Assembly: GCA_050303615.1 (NCBI GenBank)
Contig: JBNLCC010000081.1
Span: 1 to 54,630 of the forward strand
Reading direction: 5' to 3'
Source of the DNA: CAZDXJ01 sp050303615
Lineage (GTDB): Bacteria; Pseudomonadota; Gammaproteobacteria; Methylococcales; Methylomonadaceae
DNA: 54,630 nt
A program made the position numbers and the translations under genes. This document shows positions 35,480-44,271 of this stretch, piece after piece. Positions within the stretch are counted from its first letter, which is position 1; the number at the start of each line of letters is the position of its first letter. A model generated the notes under the pieces. It was not told the origin of the DNA and searched no databases. It worked only from the letters and a program-made list of their open reading frames with translations.

Positions 35480-38077
35480 ATGGCTTATCGTGAAACTATC
35501 CGACCGATTTCGGACAATTCCCAAGAGGATTATCAGTTTGATCTGGATGCGTCGATAGAACGTATTGCCCATTGGCTGCCGACGCAGGGGCCGATCAAGG
35601 ATTTTGTTCACCATAATACCCTGCACGCCGTCCAGCACTTGCCCTTTCATGACGGCGTGGCAATAGCGGCAAAAATTCTTGGTGCGCGCAGCTATTTACC
35701 GCTGGACGATTATCAGCGCATGTACCGGGAAGGCCGCATCAAGGACTTCGCAATCGATTGGGCGCTGGCTCGGTCCGATTGTGCGATATCGCGCCGGGAG
35801 CGCCTCAGAAAGCGCTTGTTCGAAACGGATCAAAGCAGCCACTACCCACCGGTTTCACTGGCCAATCACGGTATCCGCAATGCTTGGCTGAACCATATTG
35901 AAGTTGATATGAATTCGTTGGCGCATCCGGTCTTGTTCCGTCTATTGGGCAATTTTCTTGACCAGGGCATCAGCCGTTGGACCTTGCCCAAGGACGGCGA
36001 ACATTTCTGGGATTGCGTTTTGCGGCTGGCGCAAAACAGTCTGTTGCCGCTCTACCCCTTACATGAACCGGGCATACGTGAATTATTATCCGATAACCCT
36101 ACGCAGGTCATTGAAGCATGTCTGGAACAAATCGTCGGTGATCAGCAGCTTTATGAACAATATCTCCTGGAAATGCTGTTGGCCCATCCCGGCTGGGCCG
36201 GCATGGTGCGCATCATCGAGCTCAATCCCAATGCACTGCTCGCGCACCGCGAAATTTCACTGAAAGAAATGCTTGCTGCCGAATTAAGTATTGAATTGGC
36301 CTTTCTACACAAGAAAAAAGGAGCGCACTTTAGTCAGGTAGCGGCGATACCCCGCAGCAACGATGTTCCGCTGCTCAAGGAAGGAGCCCTCAGGCCGCAG
36401 ATCCCGCTGCATTTAAAAGTCTGGCAGGAGGCTATGGAATGGTCGCTGCATAGTGAGCTGCTGCTGGCTCTACGGCCTAACCCCCCCCATACTGTAGCCG
36501 ATGACAACCAGACTGCGCCGCAAGCGCAGGCGCTGTTCTGTATTGATGACCGCGAATGCTCTCTCCGGCGTTATCTGGAAGAAATTAACCCGGCGATTGA
36601 AACATTCGGTGCCGCCGGTTTTTTTGGTATCGACTTTCTTTATCAGGGATTGGACGACGCTTATCCGGTTGCCCAATGCCCTAATATCATCGTGCCGAAA
36701 CATTTGATCAGGGAATCGGCAAGCAATCCAAAGAAGCCGAACAAATCCAAAACCGATAAGCGGACTGGTATGCATTTCACGGCCCATTCGATGTTTCGCG
36801 GTTGGCTTTATACTCAAACCGTGGGACTCGGTTATGCGTTGCGCATGGCCTGGAACGTGTTCCGGCCTGCTGCAGCATTGCCCGGTATCAGAAGCCTGAG
36901 CGAGGTAGATTCACATTCACACCTGCATCTGCTTCGTGAATCCGACGAACCGACCGAAGACGGTTATTTGTTGGGATTTTCCTTTACCGAAATGGCCGAT
37001 CGCGTCGGCGGCTTACTGCATAATATCGGTTTGACGAAAAATTTCGCGCCGCTGGTGGTGGTGGTCGCCCACGGCTCCAGCAGCGTCAATAACCCCCACT
37101 TTGCCGCATATGACTGCGGCGCGTGCTCCGGCAAACCCGGTGCCCCCAATGCACGCGCCTTTGCCTGGATGGCCAATCATGAGACGGTGCGTGCCATTCT
37201 ACGGGAGCGCGGCATCGATATTCCGGACAGCACCCGGTTTATAGCCGCTTTGCATAATACCAGCCGTGATGAAATCACCTATTTCGATAAACACACACTG
37301 CAGCAAAATCCCCCCGCCGGATTCCATACTTTCCAGCAAACCATGAAAAAAGCGTTGCAACGCAATGCCCGGGAACGCTGCCGTTGGTTTGAGCTGGGTC
37401 CACGCGCACCATCCAACAGAAAAGCACATGAGCACGTCATGGAACGCGCTTCGTCAATTTTCGAACCGCGCCCGGAATACAATCATTCCAATAACCTGTA
37501 CTGCATCCTCGGCAAACGGGCATTAACCAAGGAGCTATTCCTCGACCGGCGCGCTTTTTTACATTCCTACGATCCTGAGACGGATCCACAGGGTGAAATT
37601 ATGGCCCGCATTTTATCGGCGATTATACCGGTCTGCGGCGGCATTAATCTGGAATATCTGTTTTCACGCGTTGATAACTCCGTCTATGGGGCGGGTACCA
37701 AACTACCCCACAATGTTATCGGCCTGCTGGGTGTCGCCAACGGCGTGGAAGGTGACTTGCGCACCGGCTTACCGTCGCAAATGATCGAAGTCCATGAACC
37801 CGCGCGCCTGCTGATCGTGGTCGAACAAACCCGGGACATCCTCGATAAAGCGATAGCCAAACTCGGACCGCTGCAGGAATGGCTCGACAATGATTGGGTA
37901 AAGTTCGTCTCCTGCCATCCTCTGAGCCGCGAATTGTTCCTATATTCCGTGCACGGTTGGGAAACAGTCGAACTGCCTGATGATTGCGATGTACCGAGCG
38001 CAACCCATTCGGAGAAAATCATCGTCGGACAAACGCAAACGATTCCGGCGCATCACTTAATTCGGAGACAGGCATGA
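35480..38077 (+). CDS. dabA: DabA, zinc-containing subunit of the DAB inorganic-carbon transporter (DUF2309)
   Basis: An 865-residue DUF2309 protein. The beta-carbonic-anhydrase-like zinc site known from Halothiobacillus DabA (Cys351, Asp353, His524, Cys539) is fully conserved here as Cys354 and Asp356 in LFCIDDREC, His531 in VVAHGSSS and Cys546 in YDCGACSG; the His-Cys spacing of 15 is identical. An N-terminal PIKDFVHHNTLHA block is typical. DabA hydrates CO2 to bicarbonate vectorially with the partner DabB in the inner membrane. The stop overlaps dabB start (ATGA at 38074-38077). First gene of a five-gene plus-strand cluster. Confidence 0.95.
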   Translation: MAYRETIRPISDNSQEDYQFDLDASIERIAHWLPTQGPIKDFVHHNTLHAVQHLPFHDGVAIAAKILGARSYLPLDDYQRMYREGRIKDFAIDWALARSDCAISRRERLRKRLFETDQSSHYPPVSLANHGIRNAWLNHIEVDMNSLAHPVLFRLLGNFLDQGISRWTLPKDGEHFWDCVLRLAQNSLLPLYPLHEPGIRELLSDNPTQVIEACLEQIVGDQQLYEQYLLEMLLAHPGWAGMVRIIELNPNALLAHREISLKEMLAAELSIELAFLHKKKGAHFSQVAAIPRSNDVPLLKEGALRPQIPLHLKVWQEAMEWSLHSELLLALRPNPPHTVADDNQTAPQAQALFCIDDRECSLRRYLEEINPAIETFGAAGFFGIDFLYQGLDDAYPVAQCPNIIVPKHLIRESASNPKKPNKSKTDKRTGMHFTAHSMFRGWLYTQTVGLGYALRMAWNVFRPAAALPGIRSLSEVDSHSHLHLLRESDEPTEDGYLLGFSFTEMADRVGGLLHNIGLTKNFAPLVVVVAHGSSSVNNPHFAAYDCGACSGKPGAPNARAFAWMANHETVRAILRERGIDIPDSTRFIAALHNTSRDEITYFDKHTLQQNPPAGFHTFQQTMKKALQRNARERCRWFELGPRAPSNRKAHEHVMERASSIFEPRPEYNHSNNLYCILGKRALTKELFLDRRAFLHSYDPETDPQGEIMARILSAIIPVCGGINLEYLFSRVDNSVYGAGTKLPHNVIGLLGVANGVEGDLRTGLPSQMIEVHEPARLLIVVEQTRDILDKAIAKLGPLQEWLDNDWVKFVSCHPLSRELFLYSVHGWETVELPDDCDVPSATHSEKIIVGQTQTIPAHHLIRRQA

Positions 38078-40011
38078 ACGAATTATTGTTAACCAGCCAA
38101 TTTATACCCTTACTGGGGTTCCTACTCATTTTTCTGGCCGACAACAACGAGAAAAAAATTGCCGCAATCAGTTTCTGGTGCAGCCTTGCATTGGGAGTCA
38201 GTATTGTCGCCCTGCTGATATCGTGGGCTTTTGCCGGCTACCCGAACCATGAATACCAATGGCTTACGCTTTATGCTTCCGGCGATTACCGTTTCCCCCT
38301 GTTGTTTTATCTGGACCGGGTCGGTGCCACCTATCTGTTTTGCGTGTGGGCGATCTTTTCAGTCATTATCAAATATTGCCGCGTTTATTTGCACCGCGAA
38401 GCCGGTTACAAGCGTTTCTTTCTGACCATATTCGGTTTCGTGTTCGGACTGAACATGGTAATCCTGTCCGGCTCCATCGATATCTTATTTGCCGGATGGG
38501 AAATTGTCGGCATATCCTCGTTTCTGTTGATCGCGTTCTACCGGCACCGCGTACAGCCGGTACGTAATGCGTTGCGCGCCTATTGCGTCTACCGCTTTTG
38601 CGACGTCGGCCTGCTGCTGGGCACGTGGATGAGCCATATGCTGTTTCACGGCAGCCAGCATTTCAGCCAGTTGGCAACTTTGTTCGACAATCCGGCTATG
38701 CCCCCGGCCGGTTATGCTTCGTTGTTACTGCTTTCGGTGTTGATACTGACGGCGGCTAGCGGTAAATCGGCGCAATTTCCCTTCTGTTTTTGGCTGCCCA
38801 GGGCCATGGAAGGGCCAACGCCTTCCAGCGCGATTTTTTACGGGGCACTGTCGGTACATTTGGGCGTATTCTTATTATTGCGCACCACACCGATTTGGAC
38901 CTATCATTATTTCACCCGTTTCATCGTATTGGTCATCGGTCTGCTGACCGTAATCGTCGCCAGTATTTGCGAAAAAACACAATCAAACATCAAGGGACAA
39001 ATCGCCTATGCATCAATTACCCAGGTAGGCTTTATGTTTATAGAACTGGCTCTCGGCCTTGAAACGCTGGTGCTGGTCCATTTTTTGGGCAATGCCTTCC
39101 TGCGTTGCTATCAATTGCTGGTATCACCCTCGATCGTCGCACATCTGTTGCGCGTGGAAGGGTCGGCCGATACCGATTTTTATATCAGAAGCAATTCAAA
39201 ATTCGAGTTTTTGCCGGCCTCGATCCGCGACACGCTGCCGGAAGTATTGCAGAACACGCTTTATGTGTTCTCGCTGCAGGAAGGCAATCTGGAACTGTTA
39301 ATCCGCACAATTCTGTGGGAACCGTTGAAGCGCATCGGCGCAAAGGTCAATGCTATGAGTCCGTGGTATAAATTCCTGAACATCTCAGGCTTGTTGCTGC
39401 TGATATCACTACTTATTGAACAGACCGATATCCATGCCAAATATCTGTCAATCCCGGTATCCGTTTTTATGGTACTTGCATCACTGAGCGCTTTCAGTGA
39501 AAAGCGTACCCCATACAGGGTCTGGAATGCTATCGGCTTGAGTTCCGTCTTGGCCGGAGCAGCGGTCTGGCTGTTGAAACCCGCCGCATGGTTCGACGCA
39601 GCGATCTATGCCAGCGGCATTATCCCTGCCTGGATTCTGGGCATTGTCATATTAACCAAACTACTGCGCCATGATAAGTTTGCCGACTCGCCATTCGCTT
39701 ATCGGGCGATGGCGGAAACCCAACCGAAACTGTCCTTGCTTCTGTTCATCAGCTTCTTGGGGATGTCAGGCTTTCCGATTTCACCGACTTTCCTCGGGGA
39801 GGATTTATTGCTTTTCCAGGCCAGCACCCATGATCCTTGGTTTGCACTGCCGATCACTCTCGCCTTCGTCATTAACGGCATCGCGGCCGCACGTATGTTT
39901 CAACGTCTATGCATGGGAAGACCAACCGAACTTAATGAACCGGATGAGGATGTTGTCCACGAAACCCGGGTTGCCATGGAAGCCGGAACAACCAATCCGC
40001 ATACAATTTAA
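38074..40011 (+). CDS. dabB: DabB, NuoL/MrpA-like membrane subunit of the DAB transporter
   Basis: The protein is 645 residues from ATG 38074, which overlaps the dabA stop by four bases and has GGAGA upstream. It is a proton-conducting membrane subunit of the Complex I NuoL/antiporter type: some fifteen hydrophobic helices, LFAGWEIVGISSFLLIAFYR, SGKSAQFPFCFWLPRAMEGP and IKGQIAYASITQVGFM correspond to conserved helices with the proton-channel Lys and Glu. With DabA it couples ion flow to inorganic-carbon accumulation. Ordinary length for DabB type with extended C-terminus. Confidence 0.94.
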   Translation: MNELLLTSQFIPLLGFLLIFLADNNEKKIAAISFWCSLALGVSIVALLISWAFAGYPNHEYQWLTLYASGDYRFPLLFYLDRVGATYLFCVWAIFSVIIKYCRVYLHREAGYKRFFLTIFGFVFGLNMVILSGSIDILFAGWEIVGISSFLLIAFYRHRVQPVRNALRAYCVYRFCDVGLLLGTWMSHMLFHGSQHFSQLATLFDNPAMPPAGYASLLLLSVLILTAASGKSAQFPFCFWLPRAMEGPTPSSAIFYGALSVHLGVFLLLRTTPIWTYHYFTRFIVLVIGLLTVIVASICEKTQSNIKGQIAYASITQVGFMFIELALGLETLVLVHFLGNAFLRCYQLLVSPSIVAHLLRVEGSADTDFYIRSNSKFEFLPASIRDTLPEVLQNTLYVFSLQEGNLELLIRTILWEPLKRIGAKVNAMSPWYKFLNISGLLLLISLLIEQTDIHAKYLSIPVSVFMVLASLSAFSEKRTPYRVWNAIGLSSVLAGAAVWLLKPAAWFDAAIYASGIIPAWILGIVILTKLLRHDKFADSPFAYRAMAETQPKLSLLLFISFLGMSGFPISPTFLGEDLLLFQASTHDPWFALPITLAFVINGIAAARMFQRLCMGRPTELNEPDEDVVHETRVAMEAGTTNPHTI

Positions 40012-40053
40012 TAAACTTCCCTATCAATGAAACAACCACAGCAGGAAATATGC

Positions 40054-40764
40054 ATGAAAAAAATCCAGAAAATCGCGCTGTTAAGCATTGTATTGTTCGC
40101 CGACCCCTTGTCCGCCGTTGCCGCCGAGACGGACAACATGTTCGGTGTTTGGGGTTCGCTCACTCTGCAAGGCGATTTTAAATTTCTATCGCCGGAATTT
40201 GACAACGTTAAGTGGCTAATTATGAATCAAAGCCGCACCCGCGATGATTCGCCGGATGGGTCGCGCTTTACTGAAAATTTGCTGTTCAGCCAGGTTGGCT
40301 ATCAGTTAAACGGCAACGCGTCACTGTGGCTGGGCTATGTGCATGATTGGCTGCATCCGCTGAACAATCCGGCATTTCAGGAAAGTCGCCCCTATGTGGA
40401 TTTTGTATGGAAGCAACCACTTGGCGATTTCAGCTTTACCAGCCGCACCCGTATGGAGGCCCGTATTAATCAAACCACCGGCTCTGACGGTTACCGTCCC
40501 AGACAGCTATTCCAAGTCACTCATCCGCTGCCCTTTTTAGAAGGTTTAAGTGTTTATCTGGGCGACGAATTCATGTTTTACCTGAATAAAAACGACTTCG
40601 GCAAACGCGGTTTTACCGAGAACCGTGTTTTCAGCGGCTTAAGCTACAGCGTCAACCGCCATGTAGGGCTGGACTTGGGTTATATGGGCCAATATGTAGA
40701 TAATCCGTCCGGAAATAATTTGTTTACTCATAATTTACAGGCTAATATCACCTATAAATTTTAA
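40054..40764 (+). CDS. DUF2490 outer-membrane beta-barrel-like protein
   Basis: The protein is 236 residues from ATG 40054, preceded by AGGAAA. An in-frame ATG at 40027 is less likely because the signal peptide (KKIQKIALLSIVLFADPLSAVAA) begins at 40054. Alternating strands with aromatic ends, ENLLFSQVGYQLNGNASLWLGY, LGLDLGYMGQ-like repeats and a terminal aromatic residue (ITYKF) show an outer-membrane barrel. DUF2490 has no known role. It lies 42 bases after dabB and 63 before the antiporter, and is thus likely in the dab transcript. Confidence 0.82.
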   Translation: MKKIQKIALLSIVLFADPLSAVAAETDNMFGVWGSLTLQGDFKFLSPEFDNVKWLIMNQSRTRDDSPDGSRFTENLLFSQVGYQLNGNASLWLGYVHDWLHPLNNPAFQESRPYVDFVWKQPLGDFSFTSRTRMEARINQTTGSDGYRPRQLFQVTHPLPFLEGLSVYLGDEFMFYLNKNDFGKRGFTENRVFSGLSYSVNRHVGLDLGYMGQYVDNPSGNNLFTHNLQANITYKF

Positions 40765-40827
40765 ATTTCGCAGCACACCGAACCACGTACTGCAGGATTT
40801 TATGGCCGTAAACCAAGGGGGTAAACG

Positions 40828-42327
40828 ATGTTATTGCGCTTTAACAAACCGTCCTATTTCTTTGCTGCAACAGTATTATGTTCGCTCCTGCCTTTACCCG
40901 CTTCAGCGGCAGATATAGAGGGCTTGTCGTCCGAGTTGATGAATCAATATACATCGATCGATCCGTTTTCCTTTATTTTGCTCGAATTCGGATTGATTAC
41001 CATTCTGGCCCTGGTCAGCCATATCCTGTCCCGCCGCTATCGCTTGCCGAATGTACTTGGTGAACTGGTGATCGGCATCGCTGCCGGCAATATTCTGTAT
41101 TGGCTCGATTGGTCACCGGTGTTTTATATGTTGATGCACATGGGTGACGCCGGCCAGGTTTTTAAATCAATATGGACCTCAAATTTGTCCGTCGCGGAAA
41201 CGGTAACCAACCTTTATGCCCCTGGTCAGACAGAAAGCGGCGAATTCGTCAACCGGCTTTCCGAGGTTTTTACCACTAATAAATCACCAACCCTGATACT
41301 TCTGGTTGTTGCACTTTGGATATTTTCAAATTTCGGCGTGTTTCTATTGCTGTTTAAGCTGGGCCTTGAAACCAAAACCGACGAAATTATTAAGGCAGCA
41401 GAGCCACTGGCGTTTCTGGTTTCGGTTGCCGGCACCGTAATACCTTTTTTGCTGGGCTTGGCTGCCAGCCTCTGGCTGCAACCGGAAGCAACTGTGTCGG
41501 TACATATTTTTGTTGCCGCAACGCTTTGTACCACCAGTGTGGCCATTACCACGAGTATGTTCTCCTATCTGAACAAACACCAAAGCCGCGAAGCGAAACT
41601 GGTAATTCATGCTGCTTTTCTTGACGATATTTTTGGCGTGTTCTTTCTATCCTATATTACGCATATCGTACTAGGCGAACAGCTAAACATTGCAGAGATA
41701 TTGGGTTTATTTGTTTATTCGGCCATTATCTTTATTGGTATTATCGTGTTGGGAAAAAAATTGATTCAATATCTTCCCCAAATTTACGGCTTTGACCGGT
41801 CCCACACCCCGTTACTCGTCCCGCTACTGGTGGTGGTTGTGATCAGTTGGCTGGCTAACGTGTTCGACATCGGTGTCATTAGCAGCGCTTTTATGGCAGG
41901 CATGATCCTCAACAACATGCCCGACAAACGAGGCCTTATCAAAGAACTGATAGCGCCGCTTGAAAAAATATTTGCACCGATTTTCTTTGTTTTTGTCGGA
42001 ATGCAGGTTAACCTTAAACTGTTTATAGACCCGGAGACACTCTGGCTGACGATCGCATTATTTATTGCCGCCGTATTAGGTAAAGCCGCCGCCGGGTTCA
42101 TAACCAAGCAAAATATCAATCGTTTTGCGATAGGCTTGGGTATGATTCCAAGAGGGGAAGCTGTACTTATTTTTATCAGTATCGGAAAAATACTAGGTAT
42201 AATTGACGACGCTATTTTTTCGGTTGTAACTATCATTGTGCTGGGGAGCAATTTCATCGCTCCATGGGCAATCAACCAATTCTATAGGGCAGAATATTCA
42301 GGAGACAGTTTCGTCGTTAAAGATTAG
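40828..42327 (+). CDS. CPA2-family cation:proton antiporter
   Basis: A 499-residue membrane protein beginning with a signal-like segment (ending PASAADIEG), then about 12-13 helices of the CPA2 (KefB/NapA) fold. The cation site Asp266-Asp267 (AAFLDDIFGVFF) and the unwound-helix motif TLCTTSVAITTSMF are present; FVGMQVNLK and GMIPRGEAVLIFISIG are C-terminal family marks. Absence of a TrkA-N domain separates it from KefB/KefC. An insertion of some 60 residues after the second helix (LYAPGQTESGEF...) is unusual. Exchange of Na+ or K+ for H+ is expected. AGGGGGT lies upstream of the ATG. In the dab cluster. Confidence 0.9.
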   Translation: MLLRFNKPSYFFAATVLCSLLPLPASAADIEGLSSELMNQYTSIDPFSFILLEFGLITILALVSHILSRRYRLPNVLGELVIGIAAGNILYWLDWSPVFYMLMHMGDAGQVFKSIWTSNLSVAETVTNLYAPGQTESGEFVNRLSEVFTTNKSPTLILLVVALWIFSNFGVFLLLFKLGLETKTDEIIKAAEPLAFLVSVAGTVIPFLLGLAASLWLQPEATVSVHIFVAATLCTTSVAITTSMFSYLNKHQSREAKLVIHAAFLDDIFGVFFLSYITHIVLGEQLNIAEILGLFVYSAIIFIGIIVLGKKLIQYLPQIYGFDRSHTPLLVPLLVVVVISWLANVFDIGVISSAFMAGMILNNMPDKRGLIKELIAPLEKIFAPIFFVFVGMQVNLKLFIDPETLWLTIALFIAAVLGKAAAGFITKQNINRFAIGLGMIPRGEAVLIFISIGKILGIIDDAIFSVVTIIVLGSNFIAPWAINQFYRAEYSGDSFVVKD

Positions 42328-42369
42328 TTTTGCGCAAACTGATAATGGACCAAACAAGCGAGAAACATC

Positions 42370-43308
42370 ATGCACAACCACACTTTCTGCTTTATTTTTG
42401 CCCCTATCAGACACATGATCATGTGCCTTTCATTACTGAGTCTGGCCCTCGCTGATAACGCCGTTGCATCGCCCGAACCGCAACCACCCGTTGCAGGCCG
42501 CCTGGTCATGACCGGATCGGTTGCCCTGAGTAATCTCATCAATTTCTGGGCGGAAGAATTTTCCCAACGCTATCCGCTGGTCACGGTAACCATTGCGGAT
42601 CCGGGTGGAACCGCCGGAATCGCGGCACTAATTAACGGCAGCGCGGATCTGGTGTTGATCAGCATTCCCTTGAGCCAAGCTCAGCAAGAGGCATTTACCG
42701 CGCGATTCGGCTATCCTGCCGAGGTAATACCAGTGGCGATGGATGCCGTAGCCGTCTATGTCAACGATGCAAACACGTTCACCAGCATTACCATCGAGGA
42801 GCTTGATGCGATATTTTCCAGCACTTACCGTTGCGGAGCAGCGCAACCGATACGTACGTGGGGCACACTGCATGCGGCAAACAACTTGGCAAAGCGGCAG
42901 ATCAAAGTCTACGGTTTAAGCGTCGATACCGGGGCCACCGCTCTGTTTAAACAAGCCGCCCTGTGTGGAGGCGATTTTATTCAGGATTTTCAGGCATTGG
43001 CAGGCCCGGAAGCGGTGCAAAACGCACTAAATACGGACTTAGCCGGTATCGGTTTTTCCAGCAGCGCAATGCGTTCCGCCGGGATTCATGCGCTTGCCGT
43101 TGCGCCGCATAAACAGGCAGCGGCAATCGCACCCACGCCGGCAAAAATCCGCGACGGACAATACCCGATGCACCGCACGTTGAGCATTGCGGTCAACCGC
43201 CCGGCAAACCGGCTGCTTGGGCCGGCGCTAAAAGCATTTATCGATTTCGTGCTTTCAGCGGAGGGACAAAGCATTGCAGTTAAAGCAGGCTATGTGGCAT
43301 TGCCTTAA
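42370..43308 (+). CDS. PstS-like periplasmic substrate-binding protein
   Basis: A 312-residue protein. The N-terminus has a signal sequence (MIMCLSLLSLALADNAVA). The mature part follows the phosphate-binding PstS family: GSVALSNLINFWAEEFSQRYP, GGTAGIAALINGSADLVLIS, YVNDANTFTSITIEELDAIFS, and C-terminal FIDFVLSAEGQSIAVKAGY. The usual PstS phosphate-binding Ser/Thr-Gly-Thr loop is only partly kept (DPGGTAG). No pstCAB follows. It is the last gene of the dab cluster, 42 bases after the antiporter, so a solute-sensing role next to inorganic carbon or ion uptake is possible but unproven. Confidence 0.82.
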   Translation: MHNHTFCFIFAPIRHMIMCLSLLSLALADNAVASPEPQPPVAGRLVMTGSVALSNLINFWAEEFSQRYPLVTVTIADPGGTAGIAALINGSADLVLISIPLSQAQQEAFTARFGYPAEVIPVAMDAVAVYVNDANTFTSITIEELDAIFSSTYRCGAAQPIRTWGTLHAANNLAKRQIKVYGLSVDTGATALFKQAALCGGDFIQDFQALAGPEAVQNALNTDLAGIGFSSSAMRSAGIHALAVAPHKQAAAIAPTPAKIRDGQYPMHRTLSIAVNRPANRLLGPALKAFIDFVLSAEGQSIAVKAGYVALP

Positions 43309-43331
43309 ATATTGCCGCTAAAACCCGGTAA

Positions 43332-43826
43332 TCATCGTCTGTGGCCGAACCCTGGATCCGGCACGACAATATAACCTCCGGGATGTTTGCGGTAAAAGGT
43401 ATTGCCGAAGACGTAAAAAGGCTGGCCGAGCCAATCCATGGTAAGATGCAACCGCGGCAACGCGGCGACTATCGCACCAATTGGTGCATTGACGATAACA
43501 TAGCCGCCTCCGCCGTATGGTTGGTAAAAATAACCGTCATAAAAGAAATATTCTCTGTCGCGGACAAAAATTCTTCTGGAGCCGTAAGGCAACGGATTGA
43601 CCCGGTAACCGGGTTTGTAATAATTCCTGCGGCCTGGAGGCGGTACATAGCGACGATCGTCAAAATGTTTGCCGCCATAGGGTTGATGTGCTGGAGGAAC
43701 CGCTTTGAAGTGTTTACCTGGCGGGCCCTGATGAGGATGTGGCTTCTTATCCGCTAAAACCGCTTGCTGTCCGAACAACATTAGCAGCACGATAATAAAT
43801 ATTGATTTTTGACTTGTAACATTCAT
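43332..43826 (-). CDS. DUF6515-type exported Gly/Pro/Tyr-rich protein
   Basis: The protein is 164 residues from ATG 43826, which has a strong GGAGG upstream; an ATG at 43853 adds nine residues without such a site. A signal peptide (SIFIIVLLMLFGQQAVLA) is followed by a His/Pro/Gly/Tyr-rich region (KKPHPHQGPPGKHFKAVPP, RRYVPPPGRRNYYKPGY) and a compact end with VIVNAPIGAIVAALP and VPDPG. This matches DUF6515-like secreted proteins. Function unknown. Convergent with the dab cluster. Confidence 0.78.
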   Translation of the reverse strand: MNVTSQKSIFIIVLLMLFGQQAVLADKKPHPHQGPPGKHFKAVPPAHQPYGGKHFDDRRYVPPPGRRNYYKPGYRVNPLPYGSRRIFVRDREYFFYDGYFYQPYGGGGYVIVNAPIGAIVAALPRLHLTMDWLGQPFYVFGNTFYRKHPGGYIVVPDPGFGHRR

Positions 43827-44116
43827 CTCTACCTCCATAGAAATTGGTCCCACATTTTATGCGGTGGTTACCTGCTATAGACTGCGGCCTGATCAAATTA
43901 TTCAATCATATTAATTCATTCCCGACATCTCTACTTGGGTATGTGTATGGCCCCTAAACGACTGCAATCCATTACTTGTTATTAGCCGTATCCAGCAATA
44001 ATTTGCGAAGCGATATTTTGAGGCCCCTTTATCGATTCCTATTTGCCGCTAAAACCGTCACAGGATGAAAAAACTCTCGGTTTTTCGTTTCTCTAGCTCA
44101 ACCATGATGCGCTGTA

Positions 44117-44125
44117 TGGTAAAAT
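44117..44125 (+). promoter_or_regulatory. Candidate extended -10 promoter (TGGTAAAAT)
   Basis: TGG TAAAAT resembles an extended sigma-70 -10 element; no good -35 is present. Initiation near 44132 would give a leader of about 140 bases for the antiporter. Confidence 0.4.
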
Positions 44126-44192
44126 ACGTAACTACTGGTGTTCATATATCAATTTCGGCACCTTGAGCCATTCTCCCTCGGAGGTGAAGGCA

Positions 44193-44222
44193 ATGCAAGG
44201 AGGTAAAAAAAACGGAATCTGA
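44193..44222 (+). CDS. Possible leader peptide (9 codons, MQGGKKNGI)
   Basis: ATG at 44193 lies 8 bases after GGAGG and closes at TGA 44220-44222, followed at once by TAG. The upstream Shine-Dalgarno can pair with CTCC or with CACCT a few bases earlier. It ends 49 bases before the antiporter start. A chance frame is possible. Confidence 0.3.
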   Translation: MQGGKKNGI

Positions 44223-44271
44223 TAGGCGATTACTAAGTAAAATTAACCAAAATTATAAGCTTCATAGTCGT

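Larger units (their letters stand above)
43827..44271 (+). other. Leader/intergenic region ahead of the cNMP-binding CPA1 antiporter
   Basis: These 445 bases carry no normal gene. The left part is AT-rich and should contain the DUF6515 promoter. The right part (about 44130-44271) holds a possible structured leader: a GCC..GGC hairpin with CTCC/GGAG pairing around a Shine-Dalgarno GGAGGTG, a nine-codon mini frame (44193-44222), and then the antiporter start without its own clear ribosome site. I could not assign it to a known riboswitch class. Confidence 0.5.
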
